64,000 nucleotides of DNA, from contig NZ_QRAO01000001.1 of assembly GCF_003353425.1 (NCBI RefSeq), positions 62,001 to 126,000 of the forward strand, written 5' to 3'. The notes beneath the pieces are model-generated. The model did not search any database. It was not told where the DNA came from and was given only the letters and a program-made list of their open reading frames with translations. The position numbers and the translations under genes are program-made. This stretch comes from Marinirhabdus gelatinilytica. GTDB lineage: Bacteria > Bacteroidota > Bacteroidia > Flavobacteriales > Flavobacteriaceae. Shown here one piece after another: positions 16,479 to 27,151 of this stretch. Positions within the stretch are counted from its first letter, which is position 1. Each line of letters begins with the position of its first letter.

Positions 16479-18065
16479 ATGGCACTGTTGTTTGCGCTAT
16501 CTTTTGTGGACTGTGCCAAGCGCGGCAGTCCTTCTGGAGGGGAAAGGGACTCTTTGCCTCCTGTGATAGTACGTAGTGTACCAGAAAATTATACCACCAA
16601 TTTTGAAGGCGACGAGATACGAATTTACTTTGATGAGTACATTAAATTGGTAGATGTACAAACAAACCTCATCGTGTCCCCGCCCTTGGAATACCAACCC
16701 ATCATCACCCCTTTGAACACATCAAAACAGCTACGGGTAAAAATCTTGGATACACTTAGGGAAAACACTACGTACTCTTTCAACTTTGGGAAGAGTATTG
16801 TAGATAATAACGAAGAAAACGAATTTCCGTACTTTAAGTATGTTTTTTCTACCGGGAGCTATATCGATAGTCTCCGGCTTAATGGAGCCGTGAAAGATGC
16901 CCTACTCCCCGAAGCCAAAAACCCAGTAGTGGTTTCGTTATACGAGTTGAATGAAAACTATACAGATTCGCTCCTTTTCAGCAAAAAACCCATGTACATC
17001 ACCACAACAACCGATAGTACCGGGACTTTTCAATTTACCAACTTGAAAGAGGGGAAATATCTATTAACGGCCCTCAAGGAAAAAACGAACGATTATACCT
17101 TCCAGCCCAAGACCGACAAGATTGGATTTGTTATGGACACCGTAACACTCCCAACCGATACTACCTACACCCTAACCCTTTTTAAGGAACAACTGGATTA
17201 TAATATGACGCGTCCCACCCACGTGAGCAAAAACCAGTTTTTGTTCGGGTTTGAGGGCAATATTGACAGTTTGCAATTAGAGCCGCTTTCCTCGGTGCCT
17301 GAAGGTTATGAATCGACAATGTATCGCGATGCCAAAAAGGATACAATACAGTATTGGTTTAAACCTGCATTTGACCATGAGGTGACCGATTCCTTGCTAT
17401 TCCTGGCCAAGAACAGACTGGCCATAGACACACTGGAAGTTCGTGTAAAGGACCTGTATGCAGATTCGCTGAAAGTTTCATCAGTTAAGAGCGGCACACT
17501 TACACCTAAAGATACGTTTCAGCTTCAGTTCAATACGCCTTTGGTCTCGATAGATAAAAACTTGATACAGGTGATGGATAAGGATTCGGCAGCTGTGGAA
17601 ATCAAGACGCAAAAAGATTCGGTTTACAATAGAGCGAAACTTCTGTTTGAAAAAAATACAGACCAACGCTATTTTATTACCGCACTTCCGGGCGCTTTTA
17701 CTGACTTTTTTGAAGAAACGAACGATACCCTTACCTACAATTTTAAAACAAAAGCAGAGGACGATTATGGGACCATTGCACTCAGTCTTCAAAATGCGAA
17801 CGACTTCCCGTATATTATAGAGCTGGTGAACTCAAAGTATGAAATTGTTGCCTCCACGTGGGTTTCTGAAAACCAGACCGTAGATTTCACATTTATAGAT
17901 CCTGGATTTTACTACATCCGTATCATTTTTGACGCTAACGAGAACCAAAGATGGGATACAGGTAATTTTTTAAAGCGCATACAACCTGAACGTATAGTCT
18001 ATTACCCTAAAAAAATTGAGGTGCGCGCCAACTGGAGTTTGCAGGAAACCTTTATTTTAAAGTAA
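16479..18065 (+). CDS. Ig-like domain lipoprotein
   Basis: 528 residues from ATG 16479, chosen because it starts a good lipoprotein signal (MALLFALSFVDC). A TTG 35 codons upstream, just after the ComF-type gene, is also open. After the lipid Cys comes an Arg/Gly/Ser linker, then a bacterial Ig-like domain (about 25-125: LPPVIVRSVPENYTTNF, then YIDEYIKL-type residues and NTTYSFNFGKSIVDNN). Further beta-rich domains follow, ending in a segment with FYYIRIIFDANENQRWDTGN. Likely an outer-membrane surface or periplasmic protein; no enzymatic motif. Its 3' end overlaps the convergent omega-amidase gene by 14 bp. Confidence 0.72.
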   Translation: MALLFALSFVDCAKRGSPSGGERDSLPPVIVRSVPENYTTNFEGDEIRIYFDEYIKLVDVQTNLIVSPPLEYQPIITPLNTSKQLRVKILDTLRENTTYSFNFGKSIVDNNEENEFPYFKYVFSTGSYIDSLRLNGAVKDALLPEAKNPVVVSLYELNENYTDSLLFSKKPMYITTTTDSTGTFQFTNLKEGKYLLTALKEKTNDYTFQPKTDKIGFVMDTVTLPTDTTYTLTLFKEQLDYNMTRPTHVSKNQFLFGFEGNIDSLQLEPLSSVPEGYESTMYRDAKKDTIQYWFKPAFDHEVTDSLLFLAKNRLAIDTLEVRVKDLYADSLKVSSVKSGTLTPKDTFQLQFNTPLVSIDKNLIQVMDKDSAAVEIKTQKDSVYNRAKLLFEKNTDQRYFITALPGAFTDFFEETNDTLTYNFKTKAEDDYGTIALSLQNANDFPYIIELVNSKYEIVASTWVSENQTVDFTFIDPGFYYIRIIFDANENQRWDTGNFLKRIQPERIVYYPKKIEVRANWSLQETFILK

Positions 18066-18834
18066 ATGCATCCCTATCGTTCAAAAACTGAAGGTGTTTT
18101 CGGTTGTCCTCGATGTGTTTTTTGGAGAGGGGAATGGTGGCTACAAATTCAGTTTCATACCCTTTTGTAGAAATATGCTCACCCAGCACATCGTACACCG
18201 CACTATGCCCCACGTAATTGTGGCCGTTACCGTCCAATCCAACTCGGTTTACACCAATACAATAACTCATATTTTCAATAGCTCGCGCTTTTAGCAGAGC
18301 ATCCCAAGCAGTGGTGCGTTTTTCGGGCCAATTTGCCACGTAGAGGAGTAGGTCGTATGCTTCAGTATTTCTGGCCCATACGGGGAAACGTAAGTCGTAA
18401 CAAATTAACGGGCATATTCGCCAACCCTTATATTCGACGATTTTTCTATTTCGACCTGCTTTATACACTTTGTGCTCGCCAGCCAGGGTAAACGTATGTT
18501 TTTTATTGTATTCCTCTACATCTCCCTCTGGAGTTACAAAATATAATCTATTGTAATACAAGCTATTGTCTTTTACAATAATACTTCCCGTAATGGCACA
18601 GTTTGTATCACTGGACAAACGTTTCAACCACAGCAAGGTTGCACCGTTCTCTTCTTCGGCGTAGGGCGAGGGATTCATGGTAAAGCCCGTTGTAAACATT
18701 TCGGGGAGGATCACCAGATCGGTTTCCTTAGAAATTCCCTTTATTTTCTTTTCGAACATGTCCCTATTTGCTTCTGGGTTTTCCCAATGCAGGTGTGATT
18801 GTATGATGGTTACGATGAGGGTTTTGTCTTTCAA
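18052..18834 (-). CDS. Carbon-nitrogen hydrolase, omega-amidase type (YafV/Nit2-like)
   Basis: 260 residues of the nitrilase superfamily, with the Glu-Lys-Cys triad: Glu45 in VILPEMFTTGF, Lys112 in NKKHTF and Cys145 in PLICYDLRFP. The FTTGFTMNP pattern and the WARNTEAYDLLLYVANWP stretch fit the omega-amidase branch, which hydrolyses alpha-ketoglutaramate or alpha-ketosuccinamate made by glutamine/asparagine-dependent transaminases. This fits with the methionine-type aminotransferase gene 3 kb away on the same strand (21822-22961), a partner that would release such ketoamides. The 3' end overlaps the convergent Ig-like lipoprotein gene by 14 bp. Confidence 0.88.
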   Translation of the reverse strand: MKDKTLIVTIIQSHLHWENPEANRDMFEKKIKGISKETDLVILPEMFTTGFTMNPSPYAEEENGATLLWLKRLSSDTNCAITGSIIVKDNSLYYNRLYFVTPEGDVEEYNKKHTFTLAGEHKVYKAGRNRKIVEYKGWRICPLICYDLRFPVWARNTEAYDLLLYVANWPEKRTTAWDALLKARAIENMSYCIGVNRVGLDGNGHNYVGHSAVYDVLGEHISTKGYETEFVATIPLSKKHIEDNRKHLQFLNDRDAFTLK

Positions 18835-18887
18835 GAATTTTGGTTTTTAAGGGTGTAAACTTGTTAGGGGTATTTTTAGGGTTAAGA

Positions 18888-19358
18888 CTATTCTTCCAAT
18901 AATGTTATCACTTCAGTGGCGCCCTGCATCTTGGCGTGATCCAGCGCGGTATTTCCACGGTCGTCTTTAATGGTGGTATCGGCTCCTTGTTCCAGCAACA
19001 TTTTTACAATATCCTTTTGTTTAAATGTTGTAGCAAAGATAAGTGCTGTCGCACCGTTAAAGTTGGTCACGTTTACATCGGCCCCGTGTTGTAGGAGCAA
19101 TTCCACGAGCGGAATATAGCCCTTAAAGCATACACCCATCAATGCAGTGTTTCCGCTGGCATCTTGTGCATTTATGTTTTGTGGGTGTTTTAAGATTTCT
19201 TCTGAAACATCCTCATACCCGTAGTAGGTGGCCAACAACAATGGCGTACTGCCACGGCTGTCCTTTTCATGTACCCAGTCTGGGTTTTGTGACAACAAAT
19301 TGCCTACTGTAGCTACGTCCTGTTCTCTAATTGCTGAAAATAATGCTGAAGTTTCCAT
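18888..19358 (-). CDS. Ankyrin repeat protein
   Basis: 156 residues, almost wholly ankyrin repeats: about four units with the G-x-TPLLLA / GNTALMGVC / GATALIFA / GNTALDHA consensus, each followed by VxxLLxxGAD-like helices. No signal peptide, so cytoplasmic. It lies just downstream of katG on the same strand with a hairpin between them. Ankyrin genes next to catalases are known elsewhere (for example the AnkB-KatB pair of Pseudomonas, where the ankyrin protein is needed for full catalase activity), so a helper role for KatG is inferred. Confidence 0.85.
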   Translation of the reverse strand: METSALFSAIREQDVATVGNLLSQNPDWVHEKDSRGSTPLLLATYYGYEDVSEEILKHPQNINAQDASGNTALMGVCFKGYIPLVELLLQHGADVNVTNFNGATALIFATTFKQKDIVKMLLEQGADTTIKDDRGNTALDHAKMQGATEVITLLEE

Positions 19359-19385
19359 AGGTTTTTTTTGTTACTATAAAGATAA

Positions 19386-19413
19386 AAAACAAAGCAACAC
19401 TCCATAGTGTTGC
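19386..19413 (-). terminator. Intrinsic terminator between katG and the ankyrin gene
   Basis: GCAACACT-CCAT-AGTGTTGC is an eight-bp perfect stem; on the minus strand it is followed by a T-rich tract (TTTGTTTTTT). It ends katG transcription, possibly allowing some read-through into the ankyrin gene. Confidence 0.7.
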
Positions 19414-19455
19414 CTTGCTATAAATTATGGTACTATAGGTTCTTTTTGTAGGCCA

Positions 19456-21690
<2,235 letters not shown>

Positions 21691-21821
21691 TTAAAGGTTG
21701 ATGTTTTATTTTCAGAAGCTTAAAATTACAAAATATTACAGCCAATATTTGGAAAAGCAATCGGTTGTACCCATTATACAATTGACAAAATTTATAGCAA
21801 CTACTCAACGTTATAGAACAT

Positions 21822-22961
21822 TTAAATAGATTTTAATATTTCAGCAGCTTTTTCGAGGGTCTCTTCGGTCTTTGCAAAACATACCCGCAATTGTTTGAAG
21901 TCTTTATTTTCGGTATTGAAAACCGAGGTTGGGATGGTGGCCACCCCATACTCCTTTGTAAGCCTTTCAGCAAAAGAAACATCAGCTTCCTGTGTTATTT
22001 CCGTATAGTCCAATAGCTGAAAATAGGTCCCCTTAGAGGGTTGTAACTTAAACCGGGAACCCTTCAGCAACGCTATAAGATAATCTCTTTTTTGTTGGTA
22101 AAAAGCACCTAGCCCATTGTAATGGGAAGCATCTTTAAGATAAGTAGCCAGCGCTTTTTGAATAGGATTGTTTACCGAAAATACATTGTACTGGTGTACT
22201 TTCCTAAACTCTGCCATTAAGTTTTCTGGAGCGGCGCAATAGCCCATTTTCCAGCCTGTGGCGTGAAAGGTCTTACCAAAAGAAGCAGTTATAAAAGTAC
22301 GCTTGGCCAAGGCAGAGAACCTTGCGGCACTCTGGTGTGTGGCGTCTTCAAAAATAATATGTTCGTACACCTCGTCGCTTAGCACCAAGAGATTATTCTT
22401 TTCAGCAATTTCTTGGAGCTGGAGCATATCATTTTCAGAAAAAAGCATGCCACTGGGATTGTGCGGGCTGTTAATGATAATCATTTTGGTTTTTTCAGAA
22501 ACGGAATTACGCACCGTCATCCAATCCGGGGAATACGAAGGGGGCTGTAATTGCACTGGCACCACCTTTCCTCCAAAAAGTGTAACCGATGGGGCATAAC
22601 AATCGTATGCGGGGGTAAAGAGAATCACCTCATCACCTTTGTGTATGGTAGCAGCAATAGCCGTAAAAATGGCCTGCGTCGCACCTGCGGTGATGGTTAT
22701 TTGGGTCTCGGGATTGTAAAAGGCGCCGTGTAGCGTTTCTATTTTTTGCGAAATACGCTCGCGCAACAAAATATCCCCCGGCATAGGTGCATACTGGTTG
22801 TGGCCCTCTTCCATGGCTTTGCTAACGAGTACGAGCAACTTTGGATCGCAATTAAAATTTGGGAACCCTTGGGAAAGATTAATGGCATTATACTTTGCAG
22901 CCATCAAGCTCATGGTAGTAAAGATGGTCGTAGTGTTATTGGGTAATTTACTTGTAATCAT
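21822..22961 (-). CDS. Methionine-type aminotransferase (YbdL-like, PLP-dependent class I)
   Basis: 379 residues from ATG 22961 (a TTG four codons earlier is also open). Fold-type I aminotransferase motifs: INLSQGFPNF, YAPMPGDILLRERI, TITAGATQAIF, INSPHNPSGM, LSDEVYEHIIF and the PLP lysine in SFGKTFHATGWKMGYC. The QGFPNF and HNPSGM variants are typical of the methionine/kynurenine aminotransferase branch related to E. coli YbdL. Such enzymes use glutamine or aromatic keto acids and often cooperate with an omega-amidase, which is encoded nearby at 18052-18834. Monocistronic; divergent from the hybrid kinase. Confidence 0.88.
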   Translation of the reverse strand: MITSKLPNNTTTIFTTMSLMAAKYNAINLSQGFPNFNCDPKLLVLVSKAMEEGHNQYAPMPGDILLRERISQKIETLHGAFYNPETQITITAGATQAIFTAIAATIHKGDEVILFTPAYDCYAPSVTLFGGKVVPVQLQPPSYSPDWMTVRNSVSEKTKMIIINSPHNPSGMLFSENDMLQLQEIAEKNNLLVLSDEVYEHIIFEDATHQSAARFSALAKRTFITASFGKTFHATGWKMGYCAAPENLMAEFRKVHQYNVFSVNNPIQKALATYLKDASHYNGLGAFYQQKRDYLIALLKGSRFKLQPSKGTYFQLLDYTEITQEADVSFAERLTKEYGVATIPTSVFNTENKDFKQLRVCFAKTEETLEKAAEILKSI

Positions 22962-23020
22962 ACTTAAGTTCAATTTTTTACGTTACTAGCTTGCAAGGGC
23001 AAAGACCATTATATATGCTA

Positions 23021-23028
23021 TAATTTTG
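23021..23028 (+). promoter_or_regulatory. Candidate -7 box for the hybrid histidine kinase gene
   Basis: TAATTTTG matches TANNTTTG and lies 38 bp before the chosen ATG. The nearest upstream TTG (22991) is 27 bp away, longer than the usual 17-23, so the promoter is uncertain. Confidence 0.35.
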
Positions 23029-23065
23029 TATCTTGCGCGCCCCAAACAAACCTACTTTACAATCC

Positions 23066-25294
23066 ATGAAGAAATTATATTTTTTCTTCCTTTTCACACT
23101 TTCCCTGCAGTGTGCCACAGTCTTGGCACAGGCAGACTCCTTAACCCATAGCGGAAAACTCAAGATACAACAATTAATAGATTCTTCGGAAACATACTAT
23201 ATCTCCGGAAACTACAAAAAGTCTATGGAGGTAAATGTAAAAATCCTGAACAAGGCATTTGAACTTGGGGACGCAAACCTTATCCATAAGGGCTATAGGT
23301 TTTTGGGATACGATTTTCTGGCCTTGGAGGATATTGAAATGGCCAAGGAAAATTTTTTAAAGTCCGAACGGTACGCTACCGAGTCGAAAAACGATACCGC
23401 TATTGCGATTACCTATATGGACCTTGCAAATTTATATTCTTTTGAAGAGGATGGTTATGAAAAATCCATGAGGTACCATAAAAAGTCCATCAAGGGTTTC
23501 AAAAAAATAAAAGACACCGCCAGCTTGGCCAAAGCCCACTACAACACGGTTGTTACAGCGTTTAGCTTTGAGCGCTATAAGAGCGGGCTCTACCATTTAA
23601 TAAAAGCCGAATTTTTAGAAAGACACAACCCATCGCCCTCGTTTAAAGCTGGAATAAAAAACCTCTATGGGGATTATTACAAACAAAAAGGAGCGCATGA
23701 AAAAGCTGAAAAGGCATTCTTAAAAGCAATTGCACTAGGCAAAGAACACAAACTTACTGCAGAGCTGGAGATTAGTTATCGTGGGTATAGTGATGTGCTC
23801 TTTACTACTGGACGCTTTGAAGAGGCCTATAACACAAGAGAAAAATACGAAGAGTACCTGCTCGAAAACCGCGAAATAGCCAAATCTGCTGCTTCTGGAA
23901 GTGCAGCTTCAAAATTCCAGCTTGCCGAATACCAAAAAATTGCTGAAGATGCCCGGCTTAAAAATGTATTGCAGGCTGAGCTTATGGAAACCAACAGACG
24001 CACCAATAAGTTTCTGTGGGTGGCCACCTGTCTTGGTTTGCTAGTAACATTGTACTTGTGGTACGCCTACCGTAGGAGGAAAGCATTGGTTAGGGAACTA
24101 CGGGTAAAAAATAAGGAATACCTCCGTGCAAAGCAAAAAAGTGACCAACTGGCAAAATCTAAGGCTAAGTTTTTCTCTACCGTTAGCCACGAACTACGAA
24201 CACCACTATATGGTGTAATAGGATTGAGTACTATTTTATTGGAAAATGAAGAATTAAAAAAGCACGAAAAAGACCTTAAATCGCTCAAGTTCTCGGCAGA
24301 CTATCTTTTGGCATTGATAAACGATGTATTGCAAATGAACAAGATTGAAAATGATTCCCATACATCCGATGCCGCCGCTTTTAACCTCAGGGAACTTATA
24401 GACACCATAGTATCTTCTTTTGAATATATGCGCATTCAACATAAAAACGAAATAAACGTACACATCTCAAAAGATATCCCACAATTATTGAAAGGCAGCT
24501 CTGTGAGGCTCTCACAGGTACTTATGAACCTTATTGGCAACGCCTGCAAGTTTACCGAAGAAGGAGTGATAGACGTAATAGCCTCTGTAAGTAATGCAAG
24601 CGAAAAAACAATACTCGTAACCTTTACTGTTAAGGATACAGGTTCTGGAATTGAAGGAAGCAAACTGGAAACCATTTTTGATGAATTTTCGCAAATTGAA
24701 TCTGGCAATAAGGATTTTCAAGGTACGGGGCTTGGGCTGCCCATAGTTAAAAAATTATTGGAACAGTCCAACAGCGACATAACCGTAACCAGTGAATTGG
24801 GGAAAGGGACTAAGTTTCAATTCAACCTATTGTTCGATATAGCACAATTAGGAACAGCAAACAACTTGTCGCCAGTTGTGGATACATCAATGCTATCACA
24901 AAAAAGTATTTTAGTTGTTGAGGATAACCGCATCAATCAAATGGTAACCAAGAAGATCCTCGAAAAAGAAAAGGTACAGTGCGATATAGCAAAAAATGGT
25001 AAAGAGGCCATTACCATGGTGAAACAAAACAATTACGACCTTGTGCTCATGGATATAAACATGCCCGTGATGAATGGGATTGATGCCACTAAAAAAATAA
25101 GGGAATTCAACAACACTATACCCATAATAGCCCTTACTGCTGTTGAAGTTGACGAAATTCGCTTTAGAATATTCGATAGCGGCATGAACGACATTATAGT
25201 AAAACCATACGATGTGGAAAAATTCCGTCAAACCATTGCGAAGAATTTACTCACAGGCAATGTACCCAACAAGATAAGCCTGAAAGCTATTTAA
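23066..25294 (+). CDS. Hybrid sensor histidine kinase/response regulator with TPR sensor domain
   Basis: 742 residues from ATG 23066, which begins the signal peptide (MKKLYFFFLFTLSLQC, then LAQ); an upstream TTG is less likely. A periplasmic TPR-type helical sensor (about 30-300) is followed by one transmembrane helix (about 315-335) and a short coiled coil. Next come HisKA with the phospho-acceptor His375 (in STVSHELRTP), HATPase (N box LIGNACKF, DTGSGIE, GTGLGLPIV) and a C-terminal receiver domain (about 612-730) with the phospho-Asp663 in LMDINMPVMNG and the conserved Lys in IVKPYD. No output or DNA-binding domain is attached, so signalling must pass to another partner. Its stop overlaps the convergent Vsr-like gene by 4 bp. 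Confidence 0.92.
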   Translation: MKKLYFFFLFTLSLQCATVLAQADSLTHSGKLKIQQLIDSSETYYISGNYKKSMEVNVKILNKAFELGDANLIHKGYRFLGYDFLALEDIEMAKENFLKSERYATESKNDTAIAITYMDLANLYSFEEDGYEKSMRYHKKSIKGFKKIKDTASLAKAHYNTVVTAFSFERYKSGLYHLIKAEFLERHNPSPSFKAGIKNLYGDYYKQKGAHEKAEKAFLKAIALGKEHKLTAELEISYRGYSDVLFTTGRFEEAYNTREKYEEYLLENREIAKSAASGSAASKFQLAEYQKIAEDARLKNVLQAELMETNRRTNKFLWVATCLGLLVTLYLWYAYRRRKALVRELRVKNKEYLRAKQKSDQLAKSKAKFFSTVSHELRTPLYGVIGLSTILLENEELKKHEKDLKSLKFSADYLLALINDVLQMNKIENDSHTSDAAAFNLRELIDTIVSSFEYMRIQHKNEINVHISKDIPQLLKGSSVRLSQVLMNLIGNACKFTEEGVIDVIASVSNASEKTILVTFTVKDTGSGIEGSKLETIFDEFSQIESGNKDFQGTGLGLPIVKKLLEQSNSDITVTSELGKGTKFQFNLLFDIAQLGTANNLSPVVDTSMLSQKSILVVEDNRINQMVTKKILEKEKVQCDIAKNGKEAITMVKQNNYDLVLMDINMPVMNGIDATKKIREFNNTIPIIALTAVEVDEIRFRIFDSGMNDIIVKPYDVEKFRQTIAKNLLTGNVPNKISLKAI

Positions 25295-25785
25295 GGCAGC
25301 CCCCTTTCATTAAAATAAGGGAAAGACCTAATGTAGCCTACCACATCGTTTACACATCGCTCTACATCTTTCTTTACCTCACTCTCCCAAAACCTGAATA
25401 CGGTATACCCCAATTCTCGTAGCGCAATATTTACCTCGGTATCTTTTTGCATGTTGCGCTCAATCTTGGCGATCCAAAATTCTCGGTTTGTTTTTAGGGT
25501 TTCCCTACGCTGGTCCCAATTGTAACCATGCCAAAATTCGCCATCTATAAAAACGGCCAATCTAAATTTTTTAATTGAAATATCTGGCGTGCCCGGCAAT
25601 TGTTTGTTGTTTACACGGTATCTTATATTTCTTGCCCACAACGCTTTTCTGAAGGTGAGCTCTGGTTTTGTATTCTTCCCACGAATCCTGCTCATGATCC
25701 TAGAGCGTTTCTTTGTAGTATAAAAACCGTTTTCCTCGTTAAATCGAGGCACTATAATTTTCCCTGCTTTATCATATTTGACCAT
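25291..25785 (-). CDS. vsr: Very short patch repair endonuclease family protein (Vsr-like)
   Basis: 164 residues. The family nicks next to T:G mismatches that arise by deamination of 5-methylcytosine. Motifs: RSRIMSRIRGKNTKPELTFRKALW, the catalytic-site PGTPDIS with its Asp, FIDGEFWHGYNW and WIAKIERNMQKD, then GYTVFRFWE. Compared with E. coli Vsr (FVHGCFWH), the zinc-binding His and Cys positions read Asp and Glu here, so the structural zinc site may be absent; other family members show the same variant. No cytosine methyltransferase gene lies in the window, which is unusual for a canonical vsr. Confidence 0.85.
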   Translation of the reverse strand: MVKYDKAGKIIVPRFNEENGFYTTKKRSRIMSRIRGKNTKPELTFRKALWARNIRYRVNNKQLPGTPDISIKKFRLAVFIDGEFWHGYNWDQRRETLKTNREFWIAKIERNMQKDTEVNIALRELGYTVFRFWESEVKKDVERCVNDVVGYIRSFPYFNERGLP

Positions 25786-25847
25786 TGTTATAAAAATAAC
25801 AACTCTTGTTTACAATGATTGTTAAGGGAATGGGAAGTTTCCAAAAC

Positions 25848-25886
25848 AAAAAAATCCCAAACCTAAAAAGATTTGGGATTTTTATA
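25848..25886. terminator. Bidirectional terminator after the sdh operon
   Basis: AAATCCCAAA (25852-25861) and TTTGGGATTT (25872-25881) form a ten-bp perfect stem with a ten-base loop, with A- and T-runs outside. It ends sdhB transcription on the minus strand. Confidence 0.85.
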
Positions 25887-25904
25887 AATTTTAATTTGAA
25901 TTGC

Positions 25905-26651
25905 TTATCCCTCCAAACTTGCTGAAAGATACTCGCGGTTCATACGGGCAATATTTTCAAGGGAAATACCTTTAGGACATTCTATTTCGCAGGCTCCCGT
26001 GTTGGTGCAGTTTCCGAAGCCCTCCTTGTCCATTTGCTCTACCATATTGAGTACCCTCGTGGTAGCTTCTACCTGTCCTTGTGGCAAGAGTGCATATTGC
26101 GAAATCTTAGCCGATGTAAACAACATCGCACTTGCGTTTTTACAAGCTGCTACACACGCTCCGCAGCCAATACAGGTCGCTGCGTAGAAAGAATCGTCTG
26201 CATCTTCTTTTTCTACTGGGATGGCATTTGCGTCTATGGTATTTCCAGAGGTATTTACTGATATGTAACCACCTGCTTGTTGTATTCTATCGAATGAGCT
26301 TCTATCTACCATCAAATCCTTAATAACGGGAAATGCTTTGGCTCTAAAGGGCTCGATCACTATTTCGTCACCATCGTTAAACATGCGCATATGCAACTGG
26401 CAGGTAGTAACCAGCCTATCTGGACCGTGGGGTTCGCCATTGATTTGCAAGGAGCAGCTTCCACAAATTCCCTCACGGCAATCATGGTCAAAAACAACGG
26501 GTTCTTCTCCTTTATTGATCAAGTCTTCATTTAACACGTCCAACATTTCCAAGAAAGACATGTCACCTTCAATTCCATCAATGGGATAGGTCACCATTTG
26601 TCCTTTGGCTTGTGCGTTGGCTTGGCGCCATATTTTAAGTGTGAGTTTCAT
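25905..26651 (-). CDS. sdhB: Succinate dehydrogenase/fumarate reductase iron-sulfur subunit
   Basis: 248 residues. It carries electrons from the flavin to the quinone site. The [2Fe-2S] motif is [12 protein letters not shown] with a later Cys in LVTTCQLHM; the second cluster set is [15 protein letters not shown] and [15 protein letters not shown], giving the [4Fe-4S] and [3Fe-4S] ligands. The Bacteroidota type (epsilonproteobacteria-like type B complex) is suggested by the single cytochrome b subunit at 29180-29872. It is the last gene of the operon and is separated from sdhA by a 500-bp insertion with a decayed four-helix-bundle gene. Confidence 0.96.
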   Translation of the reverse strand: MKLTLKIWRQANAQAKGQMVTYPIDGIEGDMSFLEMLDVLNEDLINKGEEPVVFDHDCREGICGSCSLQINGEPHGPDRLVTTCQLHMRMFNDGDEIVIEPFRAKAFPVIKDLMVDRSSFDRIQQAGGYISVNTSGNTIDANAIPVEKEDADDSFYAATCIGCGACVAACKNASAMLFTSAKISQYALLPQGQVEATTRVLNMVEQMDKEGFGNCTNTGACEIECPKGISLENIARMNREYLSASLEG

Positions 26652-26667
26652 AATGTGGGTATTGTGT

Positions 26668-26716
26668 TGTTGGGTTACTCGGTTTCTGGGCTATTGGGTT
26701 GTTGGTTATTCAATAG
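26668..26716. repeat. Low-complexity GTT/ATT-rich flank of the inserted element (right arm)
   Basis: A run of TGGGTTACT, TTTCTGGGC and TATTGGGTTGTTGG-type units. The core TGGGTTGTT (26695-26703) recurs inverted at 27109-27117 on the other side of the S23-like gene. Together they look like imperfect terminal inverted repeats of a small mobile cassette. Confidence 0.5.
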
Positions 26717-26718
26717 TA

Positions 26719-27092
26719 TTAACGTTTACTTTTTTGTAGGTGCTTGATGTATCCATTTAATATTTTTAAAGTTTTATCGTGCGTCCTATGTAGTTCATTT
26801 AAAGTCTCTTGCGAGATATATGCTTCATCTAATGCAATTATTGCGTGGTCTAACGTTTGGGCAAGAGATCCTCTTGCTATTCTACAAAACTGAATGTTCT
26901 CTTGAAAATGATATCTTCCAAAACCTTCAGCTATATTGTTTCCTACCGAACGTGATGAACGTATAATTTGAGATGTCAAACTGAACCTTTCATCTTTCGG
27001 AAATTTTGGAACCACATTCTCCTTAACAAAATTTCGAAGATTTCTTGCTTCTTTCCAGCAAGCTAACTCTTCAAAACTTTCAAACTTGCCAT
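26719..27092 (-). pseudogene. Four-helix-bundle (S23/IVP-like) protein gene, frameshifted near its start
   Basis: The open part starts with GTG at 27015 and gives 98 residues (SSRSVGNNIAEGFGRY, then CRIARGSLAQTLDHAI), matching the four-helix-bundle family linked to 23S rRNA intervening sequences and to Avd proteins of diversity-generating retroelements. The normal first helix (KFESFEELACWKEARNLR) is still encoded upstream in the same frame (27016-27096) but has no start codon. An ATG at 27092 would fit if one A were restored in the AA run just after GCA, giving MAKFESFEEL. So one base appears lost, by mutation or sequencing error. It sits between sdhA and sdhB, flanked by inverted low-complexity repeats. 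Confidence 0.7.
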
Positions 27093-27100
27093 TTGCTCAC

Positions 27101-27126
27101 TATTACTTAACAACCCAGTAACTCAG
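27101..27126. repeat. Low-complexity GTT/ATT-rich flank of the inserted element (left arm)
   Basis: On the minus strand it reads GAGTTACTGGGTTGTTAAGT and so on, directly after the sdhA stop. It shares TGGGTTGTT and a following TAATAG/CAATAG end with the inverted arm at 26668-26716. Confidence 0.45.
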
Positions 27127-27151
27127 TCAACTTTATTATTCAATTTCTTAG

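Noticed and set aside
26719-27015. Intact 98-residue four-helix-bundle gene starting at GTG
   Set aside because: The first helix is clearly encoded upstream in frame without a start codon, so a one-base frameshift explains the short form better than a natural GTG start.
26668-27126. Diversity-generating retroelement because of the Avd-like protein
   Set aside because: No reverse transcriptase or template/variable repeat pair is in the window; the four-helix bundle alone is not enough.
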